Counted from the stretch's first letter, positions 17,367 to 28,493 are shown. The stretch is DNA of 64,000 nucleotides from an uncultured SAR116 cluster alpha proteobacterium (GCA_902612965.1 CACMFN010000005.1:45941-109940); one strand, 5' to 3'. Notes: generated from the letters alone by a model not told the origin. Program-made: numbers and translations.

Positions 17367-18497
17367 ATGAAACCAATTGGAGTTGGAGTGATTGGAACAG
17401 GGTTTATGGGAAAAGCTCACTCTATTGCGTATAGTGCATCAGCTTCTGTTTTCGGTACTGGTTTAAGACCAAAATTAGAAATTGTATGTGATTTAAGCCC
17501 TGACAGAGCTTCTCAAAGGGCTACGGATCTTGGTTTTTCGAGACATACTGATAAATGGCAAGATGTAGTAAATGACCCAAAGGTTGAATTAATTTCAGTT
17601 TGCACACCAAATAATACGCACTCTGAAATTGCAATTTCAGCATTAAAAACTGGAAAGCATGTATGGTGTGAAAAGCCGATGTCATCTTCAATGGAAGATA
17701 GTCAAAAAATGGCAGAAGCATCTTTAAATACAAATGCGAAGACAATTATAGGATATAATTATACTAAAAATCCTATTGTTTTACATGCAAAAGAAATCAT
17801 TGAAAAAGGGACAATTGGCAGAGTTTCAGGATTTTTTTGTAGGTATGATGTTGATAATGAAGCAGATGGGAAAAAACCTTGGTCATGGAGAATGTCAAAA
17901 AAACTATCTGGCACTGGTGCTAATGGTGATATTTTAAGTCATGTAATAAGCATAGCCCACTACCTAACTAATTCTAAGATTTCTAGGGTTGTTGGTGACG
18001 TAAGTATCATTCACAATAAAAGAATAGATCCTAAAAATATTGGAAAAACTAAGGAAGTTGATAATGATGATATGGTGTCTGCTTTAATTCATTTTGAAAA
18101 TGGTGTTCATGGGCATATTGGTGCAAGTAGAGTAAGCTGGGGTAAAAAATGTGGATTGACATGGGAAGTTCACGGCACAGAGGGCACTATTTGTTATAAC
18201 CAAGAAAGACTAAATGAAATCAAATTATTTACAAGACAAAAAGATAGTTCAACAGATGGTTTTAGAACAATTTTATCAGGTCCTGATCATCCATTTTATT
18301 CTTCTTTTCTTCCAAACGGTGGCCATGGACTTGGTTTTATGGACGTGAAAATCTGTGAACTTCAAGGTCTTTTAAATTCTATTGAAAATGATGAACCCAC
18401 TTGGCCAAGTTTTACTGATGGGTTAGCTATAGAGAAAGTAATGGAAAGCGTTGATATTTCTGCAATTAATAAGAAATGGATAAGTATTAAATATTAA
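17367..18497 (+). CDS. Gfo/Idh/MocA-family sugar or inositol dehydrogenase
   Basis: 376 aa. N-terminal Rossmann domain (VGVIGTGFMGKAHS, residues 6-19) with the EKP motif in WCEKPMSS, and a C-terminal GFO_IDH_MocA domain containing the GDILSHVISIAHYL segment whose His acts in catalysis in this family. It probably oxidises a sugar or inositol with NAD(P)+. It follows the ATPase by 21 nt with a GGGGAG ribosome site, so the imported sugar is its likely substrate. It is not the canonical IolG, which is at 19291-20289; scyllo- or chiro-inositol or an aldose are possibilities. Confidence 0.8.
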   Translation: MKPIGVGVIGTGFMGKAHSIAYSASASVFGTGLRPKLEIVCDLSPDRASQRATDLGFSRHTDKWQDVVNDPKVELISVCTPNNTHSEIAISALKTGKHVWCEKPMSSSMEDSQKMAEASLNTNAKTIIGYNYTKNPIVLHAKEIIEKGTIGRVSGFFCRYDVDNEADGKKPWSWRMSKKLSGTGANGDILSHVISIAHYLTNSKISRVVGDVSIIHNKRIDPKNIGKTKEVDNDDMVSALIHFENGVHGHIGASRVSWGKKCGLTWEVHGTEGTICYNQERLNEIKLFTRQKDSSTDGFRTILSGPDHPFYSSFLPNGGHGLGFMDVKICELQGLLNSIENDEPTWPSFTDGLAIEKVMESVDISAINKKWISIKY

Positions 18498-18504
18498 ATT
18501 TGCG

Positions 18505-19290
18505 ATGCAAATAGATAATAAATCAAATAACGTTATTATAACTGGTGGTACCCAAGGGCTAGGACTTTCAATTGCAAAAAATCTAATTTTGAATGGTTGT
18601 AAAAACTTATTACTTTTAGGAAGGGATGAAGAAAAAGGACTAAAAGCTGCTAAACATTTAAATAATAAAGAAGTAAATTGTATTTATAAGAAATGTGATG
18701 TGTCTGTAGTTGAAGATTGTAAGAATGCATTTGATTATGGAGTAAATAAATTTGGCATCGTTAATAGTCTAATTAATGTTGCTGCAGTAACGACAAGAGG
18801 ATCAATTTTAGATACTTCAATAGATTTATGGGAAGAGCATATGAATACTAATTTAAGGGGTCCATTTATATTAATACAATCCCTTGCTAAACATCTGATT
18901 GATCTCAATAAATCAGGAAGTATAGTAAATATTTTATCAACTTCAGCTTATGTTGGACAGAGTATATTAATGCCTTATTCTGTTTCAAAAGGGGGGCTCA
19001 TTACTCTTACTAAAAATGCTGCTAATAGTCTGAAAAAAAATAAGATTAGGGTAAATGGTGTAGCTCCTGGGTGGATGGATACACCTGGAGAGCATAAAAT
19101 TCAAAAAGAGTTTCATAATGCTAGTGATAATTGGTTAGAAGAAGCTGAAAAAAAACTCCCATTTAATCAATTAGTTAAAACCAGCGAAATCTCACCTTTA
19201 ATATGTTATCTTATAAGTAAGTCATCTGGAATTATAACAGGCGCGATTATTGATTACGATCAAAATATTATTGGTAGTGTTCCTGAATAA
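18505..19290 (+). CDS. Short-chain dehydrogenase/reductase (SDR)
   Basis: 261 aa classical SDR. Cofactor motif TGGTQGLG (about 14-21), NVAAV in place of NNAG, catalytic Ser in LSTSAYVG and the Tyr-x3-Lys pair in YSVSKGG, then APGWMDTP. It is encoded directly after the Gfo/Idh gene and probably oxidises or reduces the same sugar or its lactone. The substrate cannot be read from sequence. It converges with iolG, with no space between the two stop codons. Confidence 0.8.
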   Translation: MQIDNKSNNVIITGGTQGLGLSIAKNLILNGCKNLLLLGRDEEKGLKAAKHLNNKEVNCIYKKCDVSVVEDCKNAFDYGVNKFGIVNSLINVAAVTTRGSILDTSIDLWEEHMNTNLRGPFILIQSLAKHLIDLNKSGSIVNILSTSAYVGQSILMPYSVSKGGLITLTKNAANSLKKNKIRVNGVAPGWMDTPGEHKIQKEFHNASDNWLEEAEKKLPFNQLVKTSEISPLICYLISKSSGIITGAIIDYDQNIIGSVPE

Positions 19291-20289
19291 TCAAGTATAT
19301 TTGATAGATATTTTTTTTCCAGATTTTAGTGATGAATAAGCTGCTTCAGCAATAATTAGTGCATTTAGGCCATCATTTCCGTTTGGGTGGATATTTGAGT
19401 TATGCATTAAGGACTGTATAAAGTGGTCTAACTCATTTTCATAGGCCTGAATATATCTTGTCATAAAAAAGTGATGTAATGGTGGTTTTGTAAAACCTTT
19501 AGAAGTAGCTATCTCAATTGAAACTGGCCTTTGGTTTTCTGCAGAAATCATACCTTTTGATCCATGAACTTCGATTCGTTGATCATATCCATAACTTGCT
19601 CTTCGAGAGTTGTTTATAATTATTTGTTTACCTGACTTTGTATTTAAAATTAAGCTAGCTGTGTCATAGTCATTAATATTTTTTAACTTTTGGTCAACTA
19701 ATACTGATGCCGTTGAATAGATTTCAGTTGGTAATTCACCCAATAGAAATGCTGCCATATCAAAGTCATGTATAGTCATGTCTTTAAATAATCCACCTGA
19801 ATTTTCTAAATACTGAACTGGTGGTAAACCTGGATCACGGGATGTGAGTATTAAAATTTCTACATCACCAATTTTTCCTTCTTCAATAGATTTTTTTAAA
19901 GTTAAAAAGTGTGGATCAAATCTCCTGTTAAATCCAATCATAAAATCTGTATTATTCTTCTCTATAATAGTAAGGCATCTCTTAACTTTTTTGATATTTA
20001 AGTCTATAGGCTTTTCACAAAATATTGCTTTTTTGGCTATTGAAAAATTTTTTATTAAATCAATGTGGGTGTTAGTAGGGGAACAGATGACTACAGCATC
20101 AATATTTTTATCATTTTTGATTGAGTTAATGTCAGCAATTTTGCAATTAAATTTAGAAGCAAACTTATTTGCTACAGAATTATTCGTGTCATAAATATAA
20201 ATTAAATTTGCATTAATATTTTTATTTATTGCTTCAGCATGAACATGACCTATCCTTCCCGCACCAATAATAGCTAAATTAATTTTCAT
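19291..20289 (-). CDS. iolG: Inositol 2-dehydrogenase
   Basis: 332 aa Gfo/Idh/MocA protein. N-terminal AIIGAGRIGHVHAE, the EKP motif in FCEKPIDL, FNRRFDPHF, and the SRDPGLPP ... GGLFKDMTIHDFDMA block, where the Asp and His are the catalytic pair of myo-inositol dehydrogenases. It oxidises myo-inositol to 2-keto-myo-inositol, feeding IolE. It is separated from the iol operon by the transporter genes and is divergent from xylB across 93 bases. The SRDP...IHDFDMA blocks make the IolG call strong. Confidence 0.9.
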   Translation of the reverse strand: MKINLAIIGAGRIGHVHAEAINKNINANLIYIYDTNNSVANKFASKFNCKIADINSIKNDKNIDAVVICSPTNTHIDLIKNFSIAKKAIFCEKPIDLNIKKVKRCLTIIEKNNTDFMIGFNRRFDPHFLTLKKSIEEGKIGDVEILILTSRDPGLPPVQYLENSGGLFKDMTIHDFDMAAFLLGELPTEIYSTASVLVDQKLKNINDYDTASLILNTKSGKQIIINNSRRASYGYDQRIEVHGSKGMISAENQRPVSIEIATSKGFTKPPLHHFFMTRYIQAYENELDHFIQSLMHNSNIHPNGNDGLNALIIAEAAYSSLKSGKKISIKYT

Positions 20290-20382
20290 ATTTTAAATAA
20301 TTTATCATTTTAAACATTGATCAATTTATATATAAACAAACTGTTTTATCAATTAAATTCATTAATATTTAGAGGATATTAA

Positions 20383-21843
20383 ATGTACTTAGGCATTGAT
20401 ATTGGTACTTCAGGTGTGAAAGTAGTTCTTACAGATAATGGAAGTAATATTATAGGTTCCGAGACTTCAGATCTCAAAGTTGTTAGGGAAAATATTGGAT
20501 GGTCAGAGCAGGAACCAAATGACTGGTGGAAGGCCACTAATGAAGCAATATTTAAAATTAAGGACAAACATTTTAAAGAGCTAAAAAATGTTCAAGGTAT
20601 AGGATTGTCAGGTCAAATGCATGGCCTTACAGCTCTAGATGAAAGAGATAAACCATTAAGAAATTCAATTTTATGGAATGATACACGGTCATCTAATGAA
20701 GCTAGATTTCTAGATGAAAAATATCCATTATTCCGAAATGTTTGTGGTAATGTTGTTATGCCAGGTTTTACCGCACCAAAAGCGTTATGGCTAAAAAATA
20801 ATGAATTGCAAGTTTTTAAAAAAATTCACTCTATTTTGCTTCCAAAAGACTATATTCGATTGTTAATGACTGGCGAGAAGTGCTCTGATATGTCTGATAG
20901 TTCTGGCAGTTTGTGGTTAGATATAAAAAAAAGGAATTGGTCAACTGAGGCACTTAAAGCTACTGATTTGTCTATAAAGCAGATGCCAAATATAGTGGAG
21001 GGTTCTGAGATATCTGGAAAATTAAAAAAGAGTATTGCAGATGATTGGGGAATAGATGGAAGGCCAGTTGTTGCAGGTGGAGGTGGTGACAATGCGGCAA
21101 CAGCTTGTGGTTTAGGAATAATAAAACATGGTGATGCTTTTATTTCATTAGGAACATCAGGTGTTATATTTTTAGCAACAGACAACTTTATACCTGCTGC
21201 TAACGATGGGGCACATTCATTTTGTCATGCAATTCCAGAAAAATGGCATTTAATGAGTGTAATTTTATCTGCAACAGATAGTTTGAATTGGTTATCTGAA
21301 ATTCTTTGCAGAAAGGTTTCTGAAATGATGGAAGATTTAGATCATATCAATCAGGGCCCATCAGATTTAATGTTTCATCCTTACTTGTCTGGTGAGCGAA
21401 CCCCGCATAATGATGCTAATTCAAGAGGGGCATTTCTGAATATTTCAAGAAATGCTAATACTAAGGATTTGATAAGATCTGTAATAGAAGGTGTGTCTTA
21501 TGCATTTGCTGATTGTATTAGAGTATTTGAAAATGCAAATATAAAGCCAGATAAGTTAATTGCTGCTGGTGGAGGAAGTCAATCTGAAAGGTGGCTAGAA
21601 ATCATTTCTACTGTTACAAACACGCCTATTGAAATTCCCACTAACAGTGAGCACAGTGCCGCTTTAGGTGCTGCACGCTTGGGTATTTTAGCTTCTCAAA
21701 ATGAAACTGATATAAATTCCATATTACTTAAACCTGAAATTAAAAAAACTATTAATCCAGTAATCAATAAGTCTGATGAATACCAACAAAAACTAAATAG
21801 CTGGAGGGATCTATACTCTTCAATTAAGGAGACAAAAGAATGA
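20383..21843 (+). CDS. xylB: Xylulokinase
   Basis: 486 aa FGGY kinase, normal length. Opens with [15 protein letters not shown] (phosphate loop); GLSGQMHGL and WNDTRS bind xylulose; the catalytic Asp is in [24 protein letters not shown] and [13 protein letters not shown] complete the FGGY pattern. It phosphorylates D-xylulose to enter the pentose phosphate pathway. GAGGAT precedes the ATG at 20383. The stop overlaps the xylA start (ATGA), a tight pair. Xylitol or other pentulose kinases are possible, but the xylA partner favours xylulose. Confidence 0.93.
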   Translation: MYLGIDIGTSGVKVVLTDNGSNIIGSETSDLKVVRENIGWSEQEPNDWWKATNEAIFKIKDKHFKELKNVQGIGLSGQMHGLTALDERDKPLRNSILWNDTRSSNEARFLDEKYPLFRNVCGNVVMPGFTAPKALWLKNNELQVFKKIHSILLPKDYIRLLMTGEKCSDMSDSSGSLWLDIKKRNWSTEALKATDLSIKQMPNIVEGSEISGKLKKSIADDWGIDGRPVVAGGGGDNAATACGLGIIKHGDAFISLGTSGVIFLATDNFIPAANDGAHSFCHAIPEKWHLMSVILSATDSLNWLSEILCRKVSEMMEDLDHINQGPSDLMFHPYLSGERTPHNDANSRGAFLNISRNANTKDLIRSVIEGVSYAFADCIRVFENANIKPDKLIAAGGGSQSERWLEIISTVTNTPIEIPTNSEHSAALGAARLGILASQNETDINSILLKPEIKKTINPVINKSDEYQQKLNSWRDLYSSIKETKE

Positions 21844-23156
21844 AAAATTTTTTTAGTACTGTTGATAAAATAACTTATGAAGGAACTAGTAGCTCAAACA
21901 AATTTTCATTTAAATATTATAATCCAGACGAGACCATAAACAACAAGAGAATGGAAGATCATTTAAGGTTTGCTGCATGCTATTGGCATAATTTCGTTTG
22001 GCCAGGTACAGATCCATTTGGTGGGGACACTTTTGAAAGGCCTTGGTTTGGTAATAATATGAAGCAGGCCAAGCTAAAAGCTGATATTGCCTTTGAAATG
22101 TTTAGTATTTTAAATATTCCTTATTTTTGTTTTCATGATCATGATGTTAGACCAGAAGGTAATGGATTTAAGGAAAATACAAGTAATTTAAATGAAATGG
22201 TTGATTACTTTCAACTCAAAATGGAGGAATGCAAAGTAAAATTACTTTGGGGAACTGCAAACTTATTTTCCCATAAACGTTATATGGCAGGGGCTGCGAC
22301 AAATCCAGACCCTGAGATTTTTGCTTTTGCTGCAGCGACAGTTAAGAGCTGTATTGATGCCACTCACCAGCTTAAAGGTGAAAATTATGTTTTATGGGGA
22401 GGACGTGAAGGTTACGAAACTCTCTTAAATACGGATATCAAATCAGAAATCGACCAGCTTGGAACATTTTTAAATTTAGTTGTGGATTATAAACATAAAA
22501 TTGGCTTTAAAGGCACAATACTTATTGAGCCTAAACCACAAGAACCAACAAAACATCAATATGATTATGACGTTGGTAATGTTTTTGGTTTTTTGAAAAA
22601 ATATGGTTTAGAGAATGAGGTTAAAGTCAATATTGAAACTGGCCATGCTTATCTTGCTAACCATTCTTTTGAACATGAAATAGCTTTAGCTTGCGCATTA
22701 GGTATTTTTGGATCAATAGATATGAATAGAAATGATATTCAATCTGGCTGGGATACAGATCAGTTTCCTAATAATTATTTAGATGTTGCTCTTGCTTATT
22801 ATCATATTTTATTATACGGCGGTTTTAAATCTGGGGGTACAAATTTTGATGCCAAACTTAGGAGACAATCTTTAGATCCAGAAGATCTATTATTAGCTCA
22901 TATAGGCGCAATGGATACTTGCGCTCTAGGGTTCAAATCTGCTTTAAAACTTTTAAAAAATGGTGATCTTAAAGAATTTATTGATAAAAGGTACTCTAAT
23001 TGGAGCAAAACATTTGGTAAGTCATTAATGAATAGAGAAATGAATTTAGAACAAATTACTAGATGGGTTGAAGATAATAATATAAATCCAGAACCTGTTT
23101 CAGGGAAACAAGAATATCTCGAAAACATTTTTATTCAAAATGCAATTACCAAATAA
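21840..23156 (+). CDS. xylA: Xylose isomerase (class II)
   Basis: 438 aa, the length of class II xylose isomerases. Catalytic [12 protein letters not shown] (His and Asp pair near residue 100), [32 protein letters not shown], the metal site in [16 protein letters not shown], and [17 protein letters not shown] are all present. It interconverts D-xylose and D-xylulose. It is translationally coupled to xylB, and the pair sits next to the CUT2 transporter, so xylose uptake through that transporter is plausible. Convergent with etfA with one base between the genes. Confidence 0.96.
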   Translation: MKNFFSTVDKITYEGTSSSNKFSFKYYNPDETINNKRMEDHLRFAACYWHNFVWPGTDPFGGDTFERPWFGNNMKQAKLKADIAFEMFSILNIPYFCFHDHDVRPEGNGFKENTSNLNEMVDYFQLKMEECKVKLLWGTANLFSHKRYMAGAATNPDPEIFAFAAATVKSCIDATHQLKGENYVLWGGREGYETLLNTDIKSEIDQLGTFLNLVVDYKHKIGFKGTILIEPKPQEPTKHQYDYDVGNVFGFLKKYGLENEVKVNIETGHAYLANHSFEHEIALACALGIFGSIDMNRNDIQSGWDTDQFPNNYLDVALAYYHILLYGGFKSGGTNFDAKLRRQSLDPEDLLLAHIGAMDTCALGFKSALKLLKNGDLKEFIDKRYSNWSKTFGKSLMNREMNLEQITRWVEDNNINPEPVSGKQEYLENIFIQNAITK

Positions 23157-23157
23157 G

Positions 23158-24090
23158 CTAATTTATTTTTGAATCCAATTCTGGTACCGCATCAAATAAA
23201 TCTGTTACAACACCATAGTCTGCCACTTGGAATATAGGCGCGTCTTCATCTTTATTTATAGCAACGATAACTTTACTATCTTTCATACCAGCAAGGTGCT
23301 GAATTGCTCCAGAAATACCAACAGCAATGTATAGATTTGGAGCAACAACCTTTCCAGTTTGACCTACTTGGTAGTCGTTTGGAACGAAGCCAGCATCAAC
23401 AGCGGCTCTTGAAGCACCAACAGCTGCTCCTAATTTATCAGCAACTTTTTCAAGCATTCCAAAATTAGAACCGTCTTGCATGCCTCTGCCACCCGATATA
23501 ACAATTTTTGCAGACGTTAATTCAGGTCTTTCAGAGCTTGATAATTCTGACTTAAGAAATTTTGACAAATCTGTATCACCAGATCCATTAATAGATTTGA
23601 TTTCAGCACTACCACCTGTATTTTCAGAAGCTTCAAAAGCTGTAGACCTAACAGTTATTATCTTTATTTTATCATTAGACTTGACTGTTGATAAAGCATT
23701 TCCAGCGTATATAGGTCTTTGAAATGTTTCATCGTCAACCACTTTAATAATGTCAGAAATTTGCATAACATCGAGTAAAGCTGCAACACGAGGCATAATA
23801 TTTTTACCAGTAGTCGAAGATGGCGCGAGGATGTGCGAATAATCTTTTGATAAATCTATTATTAGTTTTGAAACATTCTCAGCTACAAAATTTTTATACT
23901 CTTCTGAGTTGGCTTCAAGTATAGACTTGACGTTAGGAATTTGGCTACACTGTTTTGATACATTTGAACAATTATGACCAACAACCAAAACATTTATCTC
24001 TTTTCCAATTTCCGATGCAGCAGTAACTGTATTTAAAGTTGCTGCACTAAGGTTTTGATTATCATGTTCTGCAATAATTAAAATACTCAT
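23158..24090 (-). CDS. etfA: Electron transfer flavoprotein alpha subunit
   Basis: 310 aa. The C-terminal FAD domain (about 190-305) shows SGGRGM, VGASRAAVDAGFVP, QVGQTGKVVAP, and GISGAIQHLAGM, the ETF-alpha signature. With EtfB it carries electrons from acyl-CoA, dimethylglycine/sarcosine or similar dehydrogenases to ETF:quinone oxidoreductase, which is not in the window. It lies 8 nt downstream of etfB in one unit. Confidence 0.96.
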   Translation of the reverse strand: MSILIIAEHDNQNLSAATLNTVTAASEIGKEINVLVVGHNCSNVSKQCSQIPNVKSILEANSEEYKNFVAENVSKLIIDLSKDYSHILAPSSTTGKNIMPRVAALLDVMQISDIIKVVDDETFQRPIYAGNALSTVKSNDKIKIITVRSTAFEASENTGGSAEIKSINGSGDTDLSKFLKSELSSSERPELTSAKIVISGGRGMQDGSNFGMLEKVADKLGAAVGASRAAVDAGFVPNDYQVGQTGKVVAPNLYIAVGISGAIQHLAGMKDSKVIVAINKDEDAPIFQVADYGVVTDLFDAVPELDSKIN

Positions 24091-24098
24091 AATTTCAC

Positions 24099-24848
24099 CT
24101 ATATTACCTTTGCTTCATTTTTAAGTTTATCAACTAATTCATCAACTGAGCCTAGTATCATACCAGCTTCTCTTGAGGGAGGGTCTTCCACTTTTAAAAC
24201 TTCAAGGCGTTTACTAGTATCAACACCTAAATCAGATGGTGAAATCTCTTCAAGAGGTTTTCTCTTTGCTTTCATAATATTAGGTAATGATGCATATCTA
24301 GGCTCATTTAATCTTAAATCAACTGTTACTATAGCAGGTAGAGAGCACTCCATATGCTCTAAACCTCCATCAACTTCTCTTACTGATAAAAGATTTTTAT
24401 CTTTTAATTCGAGGTTACTTACAAAAGTTGTTTGAGGCCAATTTAGAAAAGCTGACAGCATTTGTCCAGTTTGATTGCAATCATCATCAATTGCTTGCTT
24501 GCCTAAAATTACCAATTCAGGGTTCTCTTTTTCAACTATGCTCTTAAGTATTTTGGCAACAGCTAAAGGCTCTATATCATGTTCAGTTTTTACCAAAATA
24601 CCTCTATCAGCACCCATTGCCAATGCTGTTCTTATGGTGTCTTGTGATTCCTGTGGACCAATAGAAATAGCAATAACTTCCTCAGCATGTGATGCTTCTT
24701 TAATTCTCAATGCTTGTTCAACTGCTATTTCATCAAATGGATTCATAGCCATTTTGACATTAGCTAGCTCAACACCAGAATTATCTGGTTTAACCCTAAC
24801 TTTAACATTATAATCAATAACCCTTTTCACTGGGACTAATATTTTCAT
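24099..24848 (-). CDS. etfB: Electron transfer flavoprotein beta subunit
   Basis: 249 aa. [17 protein letters not shown] opening, [16 protein letters not shown], the AMP-binding [10 protein letters not shown] and [16 protein letters not shown] blocks, and the ETF-beta signature [13 protein letters not shown] (VDGGLE). It pairs with EtfA. The order adenosyltransferase - etfB - etfA is widespread in alphaproteobacteria. Confidence 0.96.
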   Translation of the reverse strand: MKILVPVKRVIDYNVKVRVKPDNSGVELANVKMAMNPFDEIAVEQALRIKEASHAEEVIAISIGPQESQDTIRTALAMGADRGILVKTEHDIEPLAVAKILKSIVEKENPELVILGKQAIDDDCNQTGQMLSAFLNWPQTTFVSNLELKDKNLLSVREVDGGLEHMECSLPAIVTVDLRLNEPRYASLPNIMKAKRKPLEEISPSDLGVDTSKRLEVLKVEDPPSREAGMILGSVDELVDKLKNEAKVI

Positions 24849-24869
24849 ATTTCACCTATAAACTTTTTA

Positions 24870-25445
24870 TTATCTCGTTAAACCCGGTTTCCACAAAATA
24901 TCTTTTTTACCATCATCATTGCAATGTCTTGCTAAAACAAAAAATAAATCTGATAGTCTGTTTATATACATAATTAAGTTGTTATTAATAGCCTCTTCTG
25001 ATGCTAGTTTGGTAATTTTTCTTTCTGCTCTTCTAGTGGATGTTCTTGCAAAATGAAACCAAGATGATAATTTTGTACCACCTGGTAATACAAATGATTT
25101 TAGTTCGTCTAATTTTTTGTTGTGTATGTCTATTTCTTTTTCCAATCTTGCAACTTGAGTGCTTGTAATCCTAAGAGCTTTATCAGAATATTTTGATCCT
25201 TCAGGTGTTGCCAAATCTGCACCTAAATCGAATAATTCATTTTGAATTACCTCGAGTAATTTATTCAATTTTAAATTTTTGTTAATATCCAAATCCGTTC
25301 TTAAAATCCCAATAATTGAATTAAGTTCGTCAACTTCACCAAAAGCTTCAGGTCTTAAACTGTGTTTTGATACTCTTTGACCACCGACTAAACTTGTTTC
25401 ACCGTGATCACCGGTTTTTGTATAGATTTTATTTAGAGTAACCAT
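24870..25445 (-). CDS. Cob(I)alamin adenosyltransferase, PduO type
   Basis: 191 aa. The N-terminal TKTGDHGETSLVGGQRVSK is the ATP-binding motif of PduO-type ATP:corrinoid adenosyltransferases, and FARTSTRRAERK is the conserved Arg-rich helix. It makes adenosylcobalamin for enzymes such as methylmalonyl-CoA mutase or class II ribonucleotide reductase; neither is in this window. It lies between etfB and the twin-TM gene, a usual alphaproteobacterial position. Confidence 0.93.
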   Translation of the reverse strand: MVTLNKIYTKTGDHGETSLVGGQRVSKHSLRPEAFGEVDELNSIIGILRTDLDINKNLKLNKLLEVIQNELFDLGADLATPEGSKYSDKALRITSTQVARLEKEIDIHNKKLDELKSFVLPGGTKLSSWFHFARTSTRRAERKITKLASEEAINNNLIMYINRLSDLFFVLARHCNDDGKKDILWKPGLTR

Positions 25446-25446
25446 T

Positions 25447-25638
25447 TTAATTCCCTGAACTTATAGCCAATATAACTACAAATACTAAAAGTGCAATGGC
25501 TTGCAGAAACACTCTGTAACGCATGATTTTGTTAGACCATTTAGAATTATATTCTCCGCCAATCCCCATTGTAACCACACCCCAAACTAGTACTGAAACT
25601 AATGCTAACAAACAAATTACTAAAACTATCCAACCCAT
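25447..25638 (-). CDS. Small twin-transmembrane protein (HIG1-like)
   Basis: 63 aa with two membrane helices (about 3-24 and 43-60) joined by a short polar loop GIGGEYNSKWSNKIMRYR. The loop with its RYRVFLQ motif resembles the HIG1/twin-TM small proteins encoded next to the PduO-type adenosyltransferase in many alphaproteobacteria; mitochondrial HIG1 relatives associate with respiratory complexes. It lies 1 nt upstream of the adenosyltransferase gene. The role in bacteria is unknown. Confidence 0.75.
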   Translation of the reverse strand: MGWIVLVICLLALVSVLVWGVVTMGIGGEYNSKWSNKIMRYRVFLQAIALLVFVVILAISSGN

Positions 25639-25642
25639 TTAA

Positions 25643-26530
25643 TTACATTTCCGGTTCATTAAAGTTACGTCTTTTACAGGCAGCAGTGACGGTATTTCTT
25701 AATAAGCAAGCGATTGTCATTGGCCCAACACCACCAGGTACAGGTGTAATAGCTGATGCAACATTTGACACACTATTAAAATCAACGTCACCCACTAAGC
25801 GGCCTTTTATGTCGCCTTCTGGTGGTAGTCTATTAATTCCAACATCAATCACAACAGCGCCCTTCTTGACCCATTCGGATTTGACAAAATTTGGTCTACC
25901 AACAGCTGCAACTAAAATATCAGCTCCTTTGCAAACCGCCTCAATATTTTTAGTCTTTGAATGTGCTATAGTTACTGTACAGTTTTCGTTTAATAATAGT
26001 TGTGCCATTGGTTTACCAACTATATTTGACCTTCCAATTATAACTGCAGATTTTCCAGATAATTCTCCAACATAGCTTTTTAGTAAAAGCAAACAACCTA
26101 AAGGTGTGCAGGGTATGAGACCGGAAACTGAGGTGGATAGCAAACCTACATTGGGTATACTAAATCCATCAACATCCTTAGAAGGTTTGATTGCGTTAAT
26201 TATTGAGTTTTCATTTATGTGATCTGGTAAAGGGAGTTGTACTAATATTCCATCAATTTCATCATCTTCATTTAATTTATTTACTAATGATAAAAGATCA
26301 CTTTCTGAAGTTGTGTCTGGCAATCTATGTTCTACTGAATTCATACCAGAATTTTTTGTTTGCCTGACTTTATTTTTAACATAAACTTCACTCGCTGGAT
26401 TTTGGCCAACCAAGACCACTGCTAATCCAGGTTTGATATGATGCTTGGTGTTTAAAACATTTACTGCATTAGCAACTTTCATAACTAGCTTTTCAGCAAA
26501 AGATTTTCCATCAATTAATGTGTAGTTCAT
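25643..26530 (-). CDS. folD: Methylenetetrahydrofolate dehydrogenase/cyclohydrolase
   Basis: 295 aa from the ATG at 26530, chosen because a strong AGGGGAA lies just upstream; the open frame runs to 26575 but adds 15 residues foreign to FolD. Visible marks: [14 protein letters not shown] with the catalytic Lys, [35 protein letters not shown] (NADP site), and [12 protein letters not shown]. It interconverts 5,10-methylene- and 10-formyl-THF in one-carbon metabolism. Confidence 0.96.
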   Translation of the reverse strand: MNYTLIDGKSFAEKLVMKVANAVNVLNTKHHIKPGLAVVLVGQNPASEVYVKNKVRQTKNSGMNSVEHRLPDTTSESDLLSLVNKLNEDDEIDGILVQLPLPDHINENSIINAIKPSKDVDGFSIPNVGLLSTSVSGLIPCTPLGCLLLLKSYVGELSGKSAVIIGRSNIVGKPMAQLLLNENCTVTIAHSKTKNIEAVCKGADILVAAVGRPNFVKSEWVKKGAVVIDVGINRLPPEGDIKGRLVGDVDFNSVSNVASAITPVPGGVGPMTIACLLRNTVTAACKRRNFNEPEM

Positions 26531-26620
26531 ACATTTCCCCTCATAAATACCTAATATATTGTTAATTATTTTCAATCATTAAAAAATAAAACTTTTTATG
26601 TAATATATATATAAATATGA

Positions 26621-26905
26621 TCATGTAATTTTATTTAAAATATCTGATAAAAACATAATTAACAAAAAAACAACTAAAGGTGATAAGTCCAAATTCCCAA
26701 ACATTGGAATATATCTTCTAACAATATTCAGAATTGGCTCATGAATTTGTGATAATGAGTTTTGTACTAAACTTATTATAGAGGAATAAGGGTTAACAAT
26801 ACCAAATTGGATTAATAGCGATATTACTATGTATATTAATAAAGATAATTGAAATAAGTAAAGAACTGTATCTAAGACATTAACAAGAGAATCTAAAACT
26901 ATCAT
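26621..26905 (-). CDS. YggT-family membrane protein
   Basis: 94 aa. Two hydrophobic segments (about 8-35 and 70-92) flank the conserved amphipathic region with QIHEPILNIVRRYIPMFGNLDLSPLVV, the core of the YggT family (PF02325). These proteins are tied to osmotic tolerance, cell division and membrane organisation, with no defined biochemistry. It lies 27 nt downstream of tdk. Confidence 0.9.
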   Translation of the reverse strand: MIVLDSLVNVLDTVLYLFQLSLLIYIVISLLIQFGIVNPYSSIISLVQNSLSQIHEPILNIVRRYIPMFGNLDLSPLVVFLLIMFLSDILNKIT

Positions 26906-26932
26906 ATCAAAAATAAAAAATTAAATTAAGAT

Positions 26933-27517
26933 CTATCTATTATTTTCCATCTCATTTTTCCAGTGTTTTCTGCACAATGAAATATATTTTTCATTACCCC
27001 CAATTTCAATTTGAGCGCCTTCTTTAAGAACTTTTCCATTACTATCAACCCTAACAACCATATTAGCTTTCTTGCCACAGTGACAGATTGTCTTAATTTC
27101 TTTTAATTCATCAGCAATTGCTAGCAAACTGGAACTGCCCTCAAATAATTTACCTTGAAAATCAGTTCTCAAACCAAAACACATAACTGGTATATCAAGT
27201 ATTTCTACTACATCTGAAAGTTCCCAAACTTGTTTTTCAGTTAAAAATTGTGCCTCATCAACAAATACACATGAAATTTTATCTGTGCTTAATCTTTCTT
27301 CTACTGAACTGAAGAGATTATCATCATTATTAAATGTTGAAGCTTTTTCACTTAACCCTATTCTGGAAGATATATTTCCAACTTTAGACCTATTATCTAA
27401 TTCAGCAGTAAATAACATAGTTTTCATACCCCTTTCACCATAATTATGTGAAGCTTGTAACAAAACTGTAGATTTGCCAGCATTCATTGTTGAATATGAA
27501 AAATATAATTTAGCCAT
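26933..27517 (-). CDS. tdk: Thymidine kinase (type II)
   Basis: 194 aa. P-loop [16 protein letters not shown] (Walker A, residues about 5-18), VFVDEAQFL with the catalytic Glu, [14 protein letters not shown] lasso region and zinc-ribbon cysteines in CHCGKKA and a later Cys. It salvages thymidine to dTMP. Together with dcd at 31.1 kb this suggests normal thymidylate supply plus salvage of environmental deoxynucleosides. Confidence 0.96.
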   Translation of the reverse strand: MAKLYFSYSTMNAGKSTVLLQASHNYGERGMKTMLFTAELDNRSKVGNISSRIGLSEKASTFNNDDNLFSSVEERLSTDKISCVFVDEAQFLTEKQVWELSDVVEILDIPVMCFGLRTDFQGKLFEGSSSLLAIADELKEIKTICHCGKKANMVVRVDSNGKVLKEGAQIEIGGNEKYISLCRKHWKNEMENNR

Positions 27518-27522
27518 TAATT

Positions 27523-28479
27523 TTAATTTTTTCTGTAGTAAAGAATTCTACCTATGGCATTGAGTAGAAGCTGAGCTGCTAGAGTTGTCGTTGATGTTGT
27601 TAAATCATAATCTGGGGCAACTTCAACTAGATCCATACCTACTATATTTCCTTTTTGAGTAATTCCATCAATTAATTCTAAAATTTCATAATATAAAAAA
27701 CCGCCATGACTCGGAGTGCCCGTCCCAGACGCGATAGAGGGGTCAAAAGCATCAATATCTATTGTTATATAATATGGAAAATTATCTGGTATTTCTTTTA
27801 AAATATTAGAAATGCCAAGTTTTCTAAATTGTCTAACAGAAATAATGTTTGAGCCCATATGTTTTGCGTCGATGTAGCCTTCTTTTGCTGTTGAAGATAC
27901 GTTTCTAATTCCAATCTGAGTTAAGCCTTTAACATACTCTTTTTCAGCTGCTCTTCTCATAGGGTTTCCATGGCCATATTTTACTCCATGCCTTACATCT
28001 ACAAAGTCTAAGTGAGCATCAATTTGAATTATGTGGATAGGTCCCTTATCACTAAATGCGTTTATGCAGGGTATATTTATTGAGTGATCTCCACCTAAAA
28101 TTACTGGAATTGCATTCGAGTCTAAAATTTTTCTTACCCCAAACTCAATATTCTTATGGCTCGAAATAGTGTCTGTATGAATGATATCAGCATCTCCAAT
28201 ATCAATTATTTTACAATTTGCATCCAGATACGTTTTATTATCCTCGTGATCGTAAGCGCCATTGTGTCCAAATGAATACAGAGTAGATGCTTCACGAATG
28301 CCTCTGGGGCCCATTCTAGATCCAGATCTCCATTGAGAGCCACAATCAAAAGGTGCGCCTAGTATAGCTATATCAGCATCGATGTTATTCCAATCAGACT
28401 GATAAGGGTATTTACCAAATGTACAAATTCCTACAAAAGGTAAATTTAATCTTCCTTTTTCGTAACCATGATCTGACAT
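27523..28479 (-). CDS. Agmatinase/ureohydrolase-family protein
   Basis: 318 aa. Mn2+-binding motifs [14 protein letters not shown] and IDIDAFDPS place it in the arginase/agmatinase family, and HGNPMRRA supplies the usual His. It releases urea from a guanidino compound. The second family member at 57624 is much closer to E. coli SpeB, so this copy may act on guanidinobutyrate, guanidinopropionate or a related compound. It lies 5 nt upstream of tdk and downstream of acsA, a housekeeping run that gives no substrate hint. Confidence 0.85.
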   Translation of the reverse strand: MSDHGYEKGRLNLPFVGICTFGKYPYQSDWNNIDADIAILGAPFDCGSQWRSGSRMGPRGIREASTLYSFGHNGAYDHEDNKTYLDANCKIIDIGDADIIHTDTISSHKNIEFGVRKILDSNAIPVILGGDHSINIPCINAFSDKGPIHIIQIDAHLDFVDVRHGVKYGHGNPMRRAAEKEYVKGLTQIGIRNVSSTAKEGYIDAKHMGSNIISVRQFRKLGISNILKEIPDNFPYYITIDIDAFDPSIASGTGTPSHGGFLYYEILELIDGITQKGNIVGMDLVEVAPDYDLTTSTTTLAAQLLLNAIGRILYYRKN

Positions 28480-28493
28480 TTATTAATTCTCAA

